From contig CACVBU010001294.1 of the NCBI GenBank assembly GCA_902728285.1, forward strand, positions 2,052,384-2,116,383: 64,000 bases of DNA. Reading direction: 5' to 3'. Shown in pieces: positions 36,019 through 49,800 of this stretch. Source of the stretch: Clytia hemisphaerica (taxonomy: Eukaryota > Cnidaria > Hydrozoa > Leptothecata > Clytiidae). A program made the translations under genes and the position numbers. A model generated the notes under the pieces. The model saw only the letters and a program-made list of their open reading frames with translations, did not search any database and had not been told where the DNA came from. Within the stretch, counting starts at the first letter, position 1. Each line of letters opens with the position of its first letter.

Positions 36019-37875
36019 CTGTAAATGAAAGTGAAATAGTGGATGCATGAAACAATAATGCCAATTTTAAAACTCTTCAAAGAACATTTCTAAATTTTTA
36101 CATCTATTTGAGGCCTGGAAACCTGAGTTAAAAAAGGGACTTCTTTTGGTTTTGGTTGGATTGGTTTTCGAAGGGATAATTCTTACAGAGCACCATATTT
36201 TGCCGTTTGTCTATCCATCCTTTATTTCTTTGCCATGGATGTTGCCATCACATATCTTTCACATTTTGTAAATTTTGTATTTTCATTATTTGTGATCTAA
36301 AGAGAGAGTGAAAAAATTTGTCATTTCTTTTAAAAAGTTTCGTACATGACTATCATTTACTATAGAACATGGATCACAATCATCCTAACTGACCAGAAGA
36401 TTTTTCAAAGTAATTTAATCATGGAAAAATGAACGTAACAAGAGTCCTTGAGTTTTAAAACCTATTTAGACCCCCTGAAACCCTTAAACTCTTGAAGATA
36501 CTCCTAATTTTTCATAAAGCTTATTATATTCTGTATTAGATTTAAGATTACACACTTTATTTCAAGATTTATTCAAAAAGCCAAAACCTAAGAACAAACT
36601 AAGAACAATACCAAACTCATATTTTCTGAAATGGTTTATAAAATGTCGATTCTTAAGTGACTTGTAAGCATATTAAGAACAATTTGAGAAAATTTAACTC
36701 TATCTAAACTCAAGAAAAAAGAGCCTCGGTTATAACTTAATGGCTCTATTATTAAAAAGCCTGTATTAACAACCTCGTGTTGTTGGGGCAAATTTCTGCC
36801 TAAAATATCTTAATCCAAATGAAAATTGAGTTCAAAAAAGGGCAAATGAAAAAAATATTTTGTAATTGTATGATAATAGCATTATAAAAATAATCTATTT
36901 TGTTATTTGTGTTATCTACATATAATATTCTTAATTCACAAAATATCTCTAAATGATGTTATAACATCATAACATCAATATAAATATGTTATACAAAATT
37001 TTCATAAAATTTCATGTCGATTGATAGTAAAATTTCACGTACAAAAACATAAAAGACTGGATTGACAGAGACTCTAGCTAGGATATAACTTTAGTCTTAG
37101 ACCAATAATGTTATTTTTAAGATATTTTGTTTCCGTCAGTGATTTCCAGGGGGTTATTATTTCAAGTCTCAAAATTATATACCCAATACCATGCTATTTT
37201 CGAAAGAAAAGCTCTCTATAAGAGAGGTAGGTAGAAAATGGCAAATACAAAAATAAATCACTACAAAAAGGGTGTGAAATGAAAAATTCAACATTTTTTA
37301 GAGACTAAAAATCCTATTCATCCAGGATATCATAATGTCAGATCATCGATTAGATAGCTCGATAATTTCCAGGGTCCCGGCATTCCAAATGTTCTAGACT
37401 AAACTGTAAGCAAACTCAGAAATAAATCTCTTCAAGCCTGTTGAGTGTTGTGAAATTAGACAACAACCTCCTTTTAGGAGACCCCGACCAGGTTTCCTGA
37501 ACGTGGATCTATCGTTATACGAACATTACGTATTACATTACATATTCTTGAATGTTCATACTTTAATGTTGGATGTGTAACAAGTATAATTTAACAAACC
37601 CTGATGAACTCGAATCCAATCCCCTTGTTGCGTTAGAGGGTTCATAGGTGTAACGGATCCTAAATCCTAGACTTCATTTGGGTTAATCAGGACGGATTGC
37701 GCTCGCTGCCGTAAAAAACTCCATTTAGTAAGAAGTAAATCCTCTAAAGAAAGTCATTATCAGAGCGCCGGTGGTCTTGATTGATTACCCATGATCCCTT
37801 TCGATTGGGAAATTGTCAATTCTAACCTATTTTATCGTTAATTAGATCAACTTCACCATTATGACACACATTAAA
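36019..37875. other. Between ankyrin gene and TMC; no exon identified
   Basis: AT-rich, with no repeat that I could pair and no ORF with family features. It should contain the unseen 5' exons and promoter of the ankyrin-repeat gene and the 3' UTR of the TMC gene. Confidence 0.45.
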
Positions 37876-40800
37876 TCAATCCACATGTTCAGCTCTCATT
37901 ATGAGTCTTAGTTTTTCGATCAGAAATTTCTTGTCTTGACCAGCCTATAAGAAAATCACCAAATATCAAAAGAGTAGGGGACCTAATATTTTGAAAAGCA
38001 AAATTTGCTAAAATTTTACCCTAAAGAAAGCCTTTTTTAAATAAACAATTGACAGATGTCACGGAACTCCAGACTTGGCCCCCTACTAACATACGGTAAC
38101 TTAACATTTAGCACTACAAAGGCCACTGTGACAAGCATGTAAGACATTCTAGCATATAGGTCTTTTGCAAATAAACTTCTCAGTTGTTTTCACGGCATTA
38201 GCTCTCTTGAATTAGCCTAATTTTCAAGAAAACTGCGATCGCGCGATCGTTTCTACCCTAAAAAATCATTTTCAGTATTTGTCTATTTAAGTTGATGTAG
38301 AGCATTTAATGCACTTACCAATGCTAATTGCTGTTTCAGTAATTGAATTTTCTTTTCGTTTGATACTTTCCTCATTCGGAAGTAATATGATAACAGTCTA
38401 AAATAAAAGAGAAAACAATCTAGTATCATGGTCAAAATATATTAACAATTTAGTGTATTTTAACGTTTTCAGCATTCAAAGTTTGGGTGAGAATCGCTAT
38501 ATTGCACTTTCACTTTCTTTCATTGAACATTTCGTTTTTGGAGGAGTTCAGTGGCTTTTAGGCTATATTCCAAGTCTTATTGGAGCAAACTTGAGCTTTT
38601 AAATCCTGAGATCCTAAGGTCCTATCGTGAAGTCGGGTAACTTGCATCAGTGGCTAAAATGGCTAAAATGCATAGCCCTCAAATTAATGACCTGGCTGGT
38701 CATTAAAATACAAAGTTAAATCAAAACAAAAATGGTAGAGTAGAGATGCGAGCGGAGCTGCGTAGTAGAAATTTTTCTGCTTTGATTGGTCAGCAGTTTG
38801 AGGGCTATGCATATTAGCCTCCACTAATGCAAGTTTCCCGACGAAGTCTCATGTTAAAACTCAGAGTTAAAAATCTACTTTCCAACTGCAGTTTAAGGCG
38901 CTTAAAAATCATTTGTGGTGTTTAAAATTTTGCAGAGAAATCCCCTTTGTCTCAAATATTTGATTGTAATAACCAGGATTTACTAAAAGACTCAGTCACC
39001 TAAGCTTTCGTCTGATAACAAGCTTATCGAAATGATCCAGAGAGACATAATACTTTTGAAGTTAATTAATAAACCCCTGTGTCACAGAACCGGACGTGTG
39101 ACCCTTTACCTACTGGAAGATTACCCATTTAAAAATCGATGGAGAAAAATTGCACTCCAAAACCATCCCCACTGATCCCTTTTGAGATTTCGGTAGAAAT
39201 TTCAGAAAGTTCCATCGGGGCTGTGAGACAGGGGTGTATTAATGTTAAACGATCTTTTCCCAGTTGCCTTTTTGAACATGTAAAAATCGACTCTTTGGAG
39301 CCAATTAAATTGCTGGGTTTTTTAAGCCACCGATATAAGGATGTGTGGTAAACTTACCCCATAAAGAACAGAATAGCAGCGATGACAGGTAAAGAAGATA
39401 AAGAGTTGACTATTTTTCGGATAGTTGTTGGTGTTTCATTGATGATGTCAGAAACGATATCGTATATTCGTTCTTGACCTCTATGTAATAGTGAAAAAAA
39501 TAGAAGAAAGATTTACATCGGGGTGTTAAGGTCCCTTTTCTTTATGCTATTAAAACTTAATTAGTCTTACTATTTGTCTTTCTAAGAAGGAGGATCCCAA
39601 GCCGGGTCAAACCAAAAACTTTGAAAAATTATATTTGAATAGAATAAGAATAACTCGAGGAAAACCTTCGGATGAATAGCTAAAGGTGAAGGAAGAGGGG
39701 CTTTCTTGTGGCTCCCGAATGAGGTGACAAACTTTAATAAAGAAGCTTTTATTATTTTCTGAGGATTGCGTTACGAAATAATTTCCGAGTTAACATAATA
39801 GATTTTGTGGGAAGGAAGCACTGAGCGAAAAGAAATTTCTTCTGACTGACATCAATTTTAGACAAATTCAAATCGAAATTTTTTACCTGAAAGGACCACA
39901 TATTGTCGATGGTTTTAATCTAGAATGAGAAAAATAAATTCACAAAAATTTGATTCCAAACATAGATTTCTTTAAAGCCCGAAGGGCTTAGATATCGTGT
40001 TTTAAGCTCTTCCAAGAAAAAAAAGTGAATATCACAAAAAATATTGCTGCTATTGTTTTCGAAAACCTACGAAGCTTCTTATTGGTCAAGCGCTGAAATT
40101 CTATTCTAATGTCATGTGACCTAGGTAGGATTTCCTATCTAGCACGACATCTGTCCCTTCGGGCTTTATAGAATTATGATTCAAAATTGGCTGACTGTAT
40201 GAACGTCAGTTGAACGTTGTGTCCGTTGCAATCACGCATCTCGATTATTTGACAGGAAGAAGATTTCTAGTAACGACGGTTGTCGTCTGAAAAATGCACA
40301 AAGATGGCGGAAAAAATTCAGGAAAATAATCAAAAATCACCATCAATAAACGACTTTTGCAGCCCGTCAAAGTGCATCATAAATGAAGAAAACGCACCAA
40401 AAGATACCCTACAATGCAGGAAGTGCCACCGTTTAGTCCATTATCTTTGTACAGAACTGCCACTTTACCAAATCCAGATATGCTTGTCATACAAATCAAG
40501 AAGTTTCCAGTGTCAAAACTGTACCAAAATCGCACCACATGTAATGGAAAGGTATAATTCAAATGAAACATCAAAAATTGAAGGATTCAAAAACGAAATC
40601 AAAGCCTGTGAGAATATAATGAAAAGGCAGGACGAAGAAATAAACCATTTGAAAGCACAGGACGTCGATGTTATGGTCAACGAAATGAAAGAAACTATTG
40701 ACACCAGAATAACCACGCTTGAAAAGAAGATTGAAAACATCATCGAAAAGAAAGAAGAGGAAAGACCACCAATGAGCTACGCTAAAATCACATCCAAACA

Positions 40801-43800
40801 GATCGAGAAAAACATTGGAGATGCAATTCGAAAAGAGAAGCAGGAGGAGCAGCTGATTCGATCGACAGCACGCAACCTAATTTTTCATGGGATAGATGAA
40901 TCGACAGATGAATCTGAAGAAGAAACGAAAATCAAGGACGAAGAATTTATCCATGAGAAAATTATTGGTAAGCGGCTCCATCTGAGGAATATAAAGATTA
41001 CCGAGACGCAGCGGATCGGGAAATTTACGAAAGAAAGAGAAGATAAAGCGAGATACCGACCAATCAAAGTCATATTTACGAACGAAGAGGACAAGAACAC
41101 AGTGTTGCAAGCAATAACAAGTGATACTTTTATGGACCTACCTGGTTATGCATTTAACACATTTATAATTGATATCTACGTGACGTGACCGTTAAACAAT
41201 CATTCAGAACACAAATAGTGACGATAAAATTAGTCGTTTGTTTCTTATAAAAAAAACGTGCATGCTCTTGAAATATTCTTTTAGATTAAAGACTTTGTGA
41301 GCAAAAAAAACATCTATCTCATAAAAAAATTGAGTAATTTGACTAAGAACATTGATGTATGCTTATTAATAGTGGTTCTTATAGATAAACATGCGTTTTT
41401 TCAGCCAACAAAATTTTTTTGCAAAAATATGCTTGCTTATTTTTTTTCTTCGAAAATCGGGTTCCGTCACATTTCGGCCATTACCATTTTGCACCTTTGT
41501 ACCAAAAATCAAAAAATTCCTATGATTCGATCCCGAGAAAAGTTGGTAACAGACGGACGGACGGACGGACGAACACAGGTTAATTTATAGGACCTCCAGG
41601 TAGGTCCAACAAAAGCAAAAGGCTTTCCTTACCGAGTGACAGAGGACTAGACCAAAAATAAAAGACAAAAATAATCAAAGAATGGTGTAAGGAAGCCGAA
41701 AAAATGAATGCTAAAATCAAAGGAGATAACACAAAATGGAAAGTCCGGGGGAGCCCGCGAAAAAAACTCTATTTCAAAAAGTTCATTGTAAAAAGTACGA
41801 GCAGTTTATAGAGGTCCATGTGTCTTCACGGTGGCCTGCATAACTGTAAAGCTTTATTATTATTATAGTAAGTAGTAAGTCTGCTTTTCGATTCACTTTG
41901 GGAGAAACTCAATGAGCAAATAATCTTTCGGTTATTCGAGCTCCCATATATTCGAAATTTTAGATGTTCAAACTTTTATTGTTCGAATTCTTTATATTAA
42001 AGTTTATTAAGGGACAGTTTAGTTGCTTTCAGTTATTCGAAGTAAATATTTCTATCGTCAAACATCGAAAAGCTAGGAGTCTCCGACCTATTCCCCGTGT
42101 ATCCCAGGCTTTATTTACGTTACTGATTGACGCCAGCGTCAAAAAGCTGATAATAGCGAGGCTAAGCAAGTGTTTATTTAGACCGTTCAATGCAATATCA
42201 TAGGCCTGTACATAAGATTTCACTTGCATGGTTTGCTTTGGCAAGTTATGTACAGGCCTACGGTATCGCACTTTACGGTCAAAATAAATCCGCGCTTAAC
42301 CTCGCTAATATGCAGGGAACGAGGTTGGGAAGTCTTTTAAAGAATATGATATCTGTGGTTGAATTTCACTTACGTTTCGTCATCCATCATGATGTAACCA
42401 ATGACAACCAGAGCTAGCATCAACATTAATGACAGTAAACAAAGAAACCATAGCAACATCTTGGACGCTTTGAAAGGACGAGTAGATGGTCTACAATTCC
42501 TTACTACGCTTACCTAAACGAAACAATCACAATTAATAATTATCTTTTCGCCTCTGTTGTTTGGAAGCTTGCACTGAAAACCATGAAGAGACTATTTTTG
42601 TTTTAAAGATAAGCTCGTTCATCCACTTTTTCAGTGGTCAAAGAAAAGTCTTTCATCTTGTTGGTCACCATGACTGGTCGACGAACGACTCTTCGGACAA
42701 CCACACCTTGGTCGTCCTTGACGACAAAAAACAGACTCAACACGATAAATTAGCCCAGATTCTCAATATTTGACTGCTCTTTTTTTCTAAATTCTAAAGG
42801 GCGTAAAAGCCTCTTTTTATACTTTACTGAGACGAATCCGTTTGAGACAGATGAACTGTGAACATTGCTTCATTAAAACGAAGATCTGATGTTTCCATTG
42901 TGGTGCTATGCGCACTGGAAGCAAAAATGAGCAATTTCAATTACAGAGGGATTTAAAAATATATCAAAATATGGATTAAAGAAAACATAACAAAGAAACG
43001 AGGCTTACTGGAATAATGTTTTATACACCCAGTTAATCCGTTCTTACCTTTTTGACATAGAAAGTGATGAACAATTTTAAGACATTGATGAAAGGTAGTA
43101 AAGGACAATAGAATGTTCCAAGCCTGAATTGGTGATGAAGAATAGACAATTATAATTAGCATTAGAATTAGACCAGAATATAGTCTGACAGTCAAATATA
43201 AACGTTATGATCAAGAATAGCATATCCCCCAAGGATTTTGAACAAAAATAGCTAACAAATATATGTGAAATATCTTTAGAGAGAGAAAGCGAAATAATAA
43301 ACTTTTGGCTCAGACTACTCTAACAGAAAACTTCCTTTCGTGAAGACCAAATTTCATAACAGTGTTTGAAAATAATCTACAATATATATGTAAGCCCCCC
43401 TTTAAACTATCCCCTTTATAAATTATCCCCCCTTCCTTCCTATCCCCCTTTTTCATTTTTTCGGAAGGTGCCATCCCCCCTTAAGAAAGGAGGGAAACAA
43501 TTATTGTAGTAAGTAGCTCAGCCGATACCACAAAATTTCCCTTGAATGTACGTTTTGGATGTTATGAACGCTAGATAGATGTTGTTTCAATTTTCTGCGC
43601 ACCGTCTATTGGTTGAACAAGTCACGACTCTTGACATTAATCCACCTGGCACAAATAATCTTAAAACAACGTATATCCATTGGTCTATTTGGTGACAGGA
43701 AAATTATCCCCCGGAATCCCCCTAGGAAATTGCTCCCCCATAGATTTCCAACTGGTAAAATTGGATGGGCACAATTCCCGGGGGCAAACTTTCTAGAGTC

Positions 43801-46800
43801 GATTTGTCCATCGCATCCAAGTAACATTAGCCTGATTGACCCCTAAGGGTTGAAATTTAACCCTTGCGAAAATGGTAATTATTGCACCATTCTACAATAA
43901 GTTTCTTTGCTGTCTTGAAATAATTTTGAAAAACAATTAATTGGAAAATATAAGTACATTTAAATATCTTTCCAATGATGCCAACCTTTTTACTATATGA
44001 CAAACACTTGGGAAGTTACGGTAAAAAATAGATAGATATGAGCCCTCCGAATGCATTCGGGATGGGTCCGAACCACAAATGAGTAGGAATCACGGCGCTG
44101 ACAGACACTGCGACTTGACAGACGCGAGCTGCCAAGCCATGGTGTATACCATGACACTCGAAGGACACTGGGAGAGCGATGCTCACGCGAGGCCAAACCT
44201 TAGGAGTGCCACGGCACGTCACAATGTGTGTCTAATCTACCCACACTCTTATATCAGAGTAATGGTACCCAATTCCCCTAAGTCTGTTCTTACCAGCATA
44301 TTCCTTGACAATATATGAGGTTGAGTACATTCTTGGAGATATCGAAACCAGGGAGATGTTTGCTGCAACATTTCTTGGCAACAATACTGTAAGACGAAGA
44401 AGAGCGAGGTTAACTTTTGATAGATACAGTAAGTTGGTCTAATGTCGACATCCCATATCTATTTCCGACGTCCTCCTTTAAAGATGGGAAAAATAATAGG
44501 TCGGAATCACTGATCGAAAAAATATTTTTTGCTCTGCCTCTATTTAGTTTTTCCAAGTTTTTCTTCGATGTTGGAAGGGGGCGAATCGCTTTCTGCAATA
44601 TCCCAAACCTACTTTCTAATGAATTCTTCGAAGAAAGTGGCCAGTAAAACAGCAATGAAATCGATGACTGCTAATTTGTAAAATGCTTGTCCGATGAAAT
44701 TCTCCCAGCATTTCTCTTGTCGGACTTCTCTCTAGAGACAAAATTGAAACAAAGTTATTTGAAATGTAGGGTAAATCTAGATTCTCTTAAACAGAAACTT
44801 AACATTGTTTGGCCGGCTCTTGACCCAAAAGACCGATTTTTTCGCCTTGCCACGGTCCAAATTATTGACCAGAAGTAGATGTCGACAGTTAACGCATGCC
44901 TTGTTTTGACGCCATAGTAACAAATATTTTCCAAACAGAAAAAATAAATAAATGCAGCTCGTAAAACACAAACATGGCTTTATTTTTAACTATTCGTCAA
45001 TTACTTTTTAGAATGTTCGTCCCATGAACCGAAGGGAGATTGACATCTCTTTGAGTATGGTTCGACTCGTAAAACGTAATAAAATCGCGGGATGGTCTAA
45101 TAGTCTAGAATAACTGCTTACTCGCCGCCTTTCTTCTACAATATCAAGCGGAGACAGGATAAGGAGAAATAAAAAACAGGGGAAAAAACATACGTTTATT
45201 GTTGATAGTCTGACAATAACAGTGACAACATAAACAACCAGACTTGCTAATTTCAATGTGATCGTCCTGGAAATTTAGAAAGAGTACAAATAAAATTAAT
45301 CCGGCCAGAACGTCCAAACAACGTCCATTTAACATCCTTAACCCCATAATCAACGAAGCGCCAGCTCGCGGGAAGAACCACCTCACGTGGAACTATAATT
45401 GCCAAAAAATAAGAGTTTTGATCTTACGTACTGTTAAGGATATTTGTTACCCAGGTAACAAACTTTTCCGTCTGATGTACATGTTTTTTTATAAGCATTG
45501 CGCGTATAAACATATCTAGGCTCATATATGGCAAAAATTTAAGCTTAGGATATAAGCATCCCTCAAAGCATTTTTCAGCTTTGTAAATCTCTCGAACTAA
45601 GTATTTCCGAGCCAGCTTTTGGATTTTTGTATGCTTATAAAAAAAACATGTAGTTAACCGACAAATCTATGAGTGCCTCGTTATGCAAACGTCATGATTA
45701 TTACTTCTCTCGTTTGACTGAAATTCAATCCCACAATCCTTTTCGTCTTAATTCAAAAGTCGTGAAAGTTATTACTTCTTCTTTGTGACTGAGTGTAATT
45801 TGCGTGTAAGCGTAATAAACGCAAAGGGTGTATTGAATTTCGATCAAACAGAAAAATCAATGTCTATTTTTAGATTCGCCACGGTATGCTATTGAACAGA
45901 AAAAGTCTTTGCATGTTACTTACCGTAATAAATTAATTGTTAATTCGTATTTAGGGTTGGAATAATTTTCTATAGAAGCGATTAAACGAAATCCGGAAGG
46001 GACGATCAGGTTGATTACGGACATGGTTATAGCCGGAAGGAGTCCTTTGATACCATGTTCTACGTGGTTTGATTCGAATGATTCCTGGAAAAATCCAATT
46101 TATATAATTAAGTTAAGACTTAAAGGCCGGTCTCCACTTGCGCGCGCTGCGATCGCAATTTTTGGCTTCAATCCATTCTGCTTGGAAAAAAGATTACGTC
46201 ATAGAAATGTAGCGCGCGCTCGAAAGAAAAGTTGAACACATTTTAACTTTTTTCAACAGTTACGTCAAATCGCACCAATGGAGTTGCTTCATTTTTCTTT
46301 TGACCAATAGCATGGAAGCTTTACTCGAAAAAGTGCGATCGAAACGCGCGCAAATGGAGACCGGCCTTAAGTTTGTTCCAAATAATCTGGGTGGTAGATT
46401 ACACATTTCGATCCACTGTTCTTCGCTGATTTTTTATATATATTTTGGAGTGCGAAGGAGTGAGATTATGTGTCCACTGATACCAATATCGTATTGGATT
46501 GTTTTAAGAATGTCTCCATTGTGACGTCAGAAAGATAAAGATGGCAGATTACCACATAAATAGCATTATTCAATCGGGTTTAAAAATCTTTTCTAAACAA
46601 TCAGATTTTGCACAACCCTGTAATATTTGAGACCTTTATTGAACCTTTGAGCGATTTCAAAACTCAAATCAGGGAAAAAATCAATCCCGCCTTTTACAGA
46701 TATGGAGTTTTAATAAACTGGGTAAACTCTTACCTCGACGGACATATCGGAAACATAATAGATGAGAAATGCAGAACCAAACAACAAAGCCATTGTAATC

Positions 46801-49800
46801 ATGTTCATCAACACACGTAGAAAAATCACCAGACAAAAACTAAAACAATCCGTCTTGAACTTCCCACGCTTTGATCCTAAAGTTTCCTATAAAAGAAAAA
46901 ATATATTTGAAAATATAGCAAAGAGCAGAAGAAGAGTTTGAAGATTCAGGCTAAACTATCAGTTTTATAGCATTTTGGAAAATATAAAAACCCAGTCTGA
47001 ATTTCTTTCTTTGTTATTTTTTCTTATTTCAAAAATTTAATTTGATACTAGGGTGGGGGTTAGTTTCTTCATAAAATCGTACGCCATGTGATTTCAGTCT
47101 CTTGGGGTCTGGTACAGAACAGATATCTTACCAACATATCTTGAGCAAAACTTTTCATTTTGATGCGTGCCGTTTCCTTGTTACATATCCCATAATCCCA
47201 TGCACAAAAAACTTTAGATGAGAAGGGCGCCACGTTGTCACCTCCACTTATGATGAAATTCTGATTATACGAGCTCGCCATACTAAATGGAAAAATGTGT
47301 TAATCATTGACAGCTAGGAGAAGACAACGTCAAAAAACGTTCATAACGTCCATATATCGTTAGATGAACATTCATATAAATCTGTCTGTTCGGCATGGCC
47401 ATGAGCAATGTTTAGGGGTTCTGTGGTTCTAGTCTAAGACGAGTTTCATCAGAAGCAAAAGTGGCGTTTTTTCTGAGAGGGGTAGCTGTTTTCTTGTATA
47501 GCTCGTCACTCCCGCCGAGTTTTTCTACACTGTTGACTCTCTCTAATTCGACCTTTAAGGGACCAAAATGTTCTTTGAATTAGAGAAAAATTCAAATTAT
47601 GGAGAGTATTGTATACGATATTCCAGATAAAGGGATCAATATGTTGATTAAAAGAGGGTACACTACAGCCATAAACGGCTTCAACCTCCAGCTCCAAATT
47701 TCCCAGCGCGATTACATTTGTTGTTAGAGTAATATTCGACGGGAAAGAAATGGTTTACCTTTTAACTAACACAATGATACAGATGAGAAAATATCCACCA
47801 CCCACGAGTAGATACGCATACCGCATGTTGTAACGACCGTTGATTGCCTTGTCCGTATATGTACCGTAATACAGTTCCGTATGATTAAAGTAACCCTTTG
47901 AGAAAAAAGAAAAGATGAATTGTACTTTCACTAAATAGTTTCTGTTTGAAAAGTCGATGCTTATAAAGTGGGTTACTGGCTAAGGCAGTTACACCAGTAG
48001 TCACTTGATCTATCAACAAATTTCAAAAAAAGGAGTTACAATGAGTATCGGCCAGACAAAACAGGGCTAAACTCTAAATTGTTCGCTAAAATACACGATT
48101 CTGTTTTAGGGTTTATTTATGGAGGCCGGCTCGTCCAGCTAGGTTGGATGGCTCAAGTAGATAGCCTTATAATGTTACATTGAAACTATTATTGACGAAT
48201 CAAATCGCTCAAAAAAAGATCAAGTGACATCAGAAAGAGATACCATATAGCAAGTAAGCCTGTATATGAAAGGGCCATAATTGACACTCTTTAGTCCGAT
48301 TTCAAGAGGAATTGTATTTTCATCGAATAAGAGAGCATATCGAATGATAGAGCGTCGAATTAGAGATAGTCTGTACAAAAGCCCGATATCTACGGTTAAT
48401 TTCAAAATTCTTTGAAATTCTTTGAAATTTTATTTTTGATTTTCTTGATTTATTTGACTAATCTGTTATTTGTTCTACTTTTTAGACTAGATAATGCTCA
48501 AAGAAATGAGCGAAAGATCTCGTAAATGTATGGTGATTCTCCCTGTCTGAAAAACATTCTTTGCCTTAGAATTTTACTACAAAACGATAAACGTGAGATA
48601 CACTCTGGTACAGAGTAGACAGAGTAGATAAGAGAGTTTCGACTTTAAAAAGAAAGGTAAGAAATATTTAACCAACCTCTCCAGTCAGAAGGTCAATACC
48701 AGTGAAATCACTACTGGGAAGAATTCTGGCACTCTGTTCGTAAATCATTTGAGGTACAAACAAGAAGCATAGCGTCAACAAGGAAACAATCAAATTGATA
48801 TACAGCAACCATCGCAAGAAAGTGAAATATGATAACACTCCTGTACCAAACAAACCTGAAGAAAGAAAATTATAAATTCAAAATAAATTGGCAAGCCTAA
48901 ATCAGGCATTTTTTAAACCTGATATCAGATCGTTATCATTTTCTTCCGCGCACGGTAAACCTCTAAAGGCGCTTGAAAATTAACCATCTGAGTAAGAAAA
49001 TGGGCAATCTATAACAAGAATCTTGTTACGTGCCGTGATGCCAAAAATTTATCTTTTTTTTTGATACAGCACCCTATTTTCTAACACAATAACACAACTT
49101 TGTTATCATTCCCAGTCCTTTGAAACGAGCGTGGTCCTCAATAATTCGAGATGGCTTATTCGTCAGACCTTTGCTTTTACATATCCCTTCAGAGGATTCG
49201 CGTGGTGTCCATAAAACAATCACGATCTAATCTCAGGTTAGCATTTTGTTAATAGGCTATGGTTCGAGCAATCTGATTTATCAAATAAAAGTGACACGTG
49301 GCCGAAAGAATTTGTACAATCGGTGTTCGGTAATTTACATCCTCCCCGCCCGGCATCATCATAGCGCCAGTACTCTAAAGCCTTTTGTCACAGAAATTGA
49401 AGTCGTTAAGTCTAGTCTAGTTTAGTTTATAACCTTGTTCCCTGAGTATTATCGGTTTTTGATGTTTATTTAATAGCGCCAGATAATATTCTCTGGAGTC
49501 CATCAGTAACCTAACTAAAGCCTTGGATACACGGGGACGGGGATATCTTAACAATTATTGAATTTTTGGGCTTCGATTCAAATAATTTAATAACCTTCGA
49601 TTTCCTTCATGTGTCCTTTCCATATGGTAAACTGTGTAAATGATTCTTTGACATTGTTCTTGAATTTCGTGTAACGCTGAAAATAATGAAGGGAAAATAT
49701 CCAGTTACAGAAAATTTCGCGTTTTTCGCGATTTTGATCCTTTTTCGCTAAAGTTTCTGCCAGGTAAGAAATTAAACCTAAAAAACGCGAAAAATAAACT

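Larger units (their letters stand above)
40200..41860 (+). mobile_element. ORF1-only LINE-like retroelement
   Basis: It comprises the ORF1 gene at 40304, an inserted repeat (about 41110-41610), then the resumed ORF1 C-terminus (KEWCKEAEKMNAKIKGD and WKVRGSPRKKLYFKKF, about 41664-41790), and a TTATTATTATTATAG tail. No reverse transcriptase or endonuclease is present on either side. It lies antisense in a TMC intron. Confidence 0.6.
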
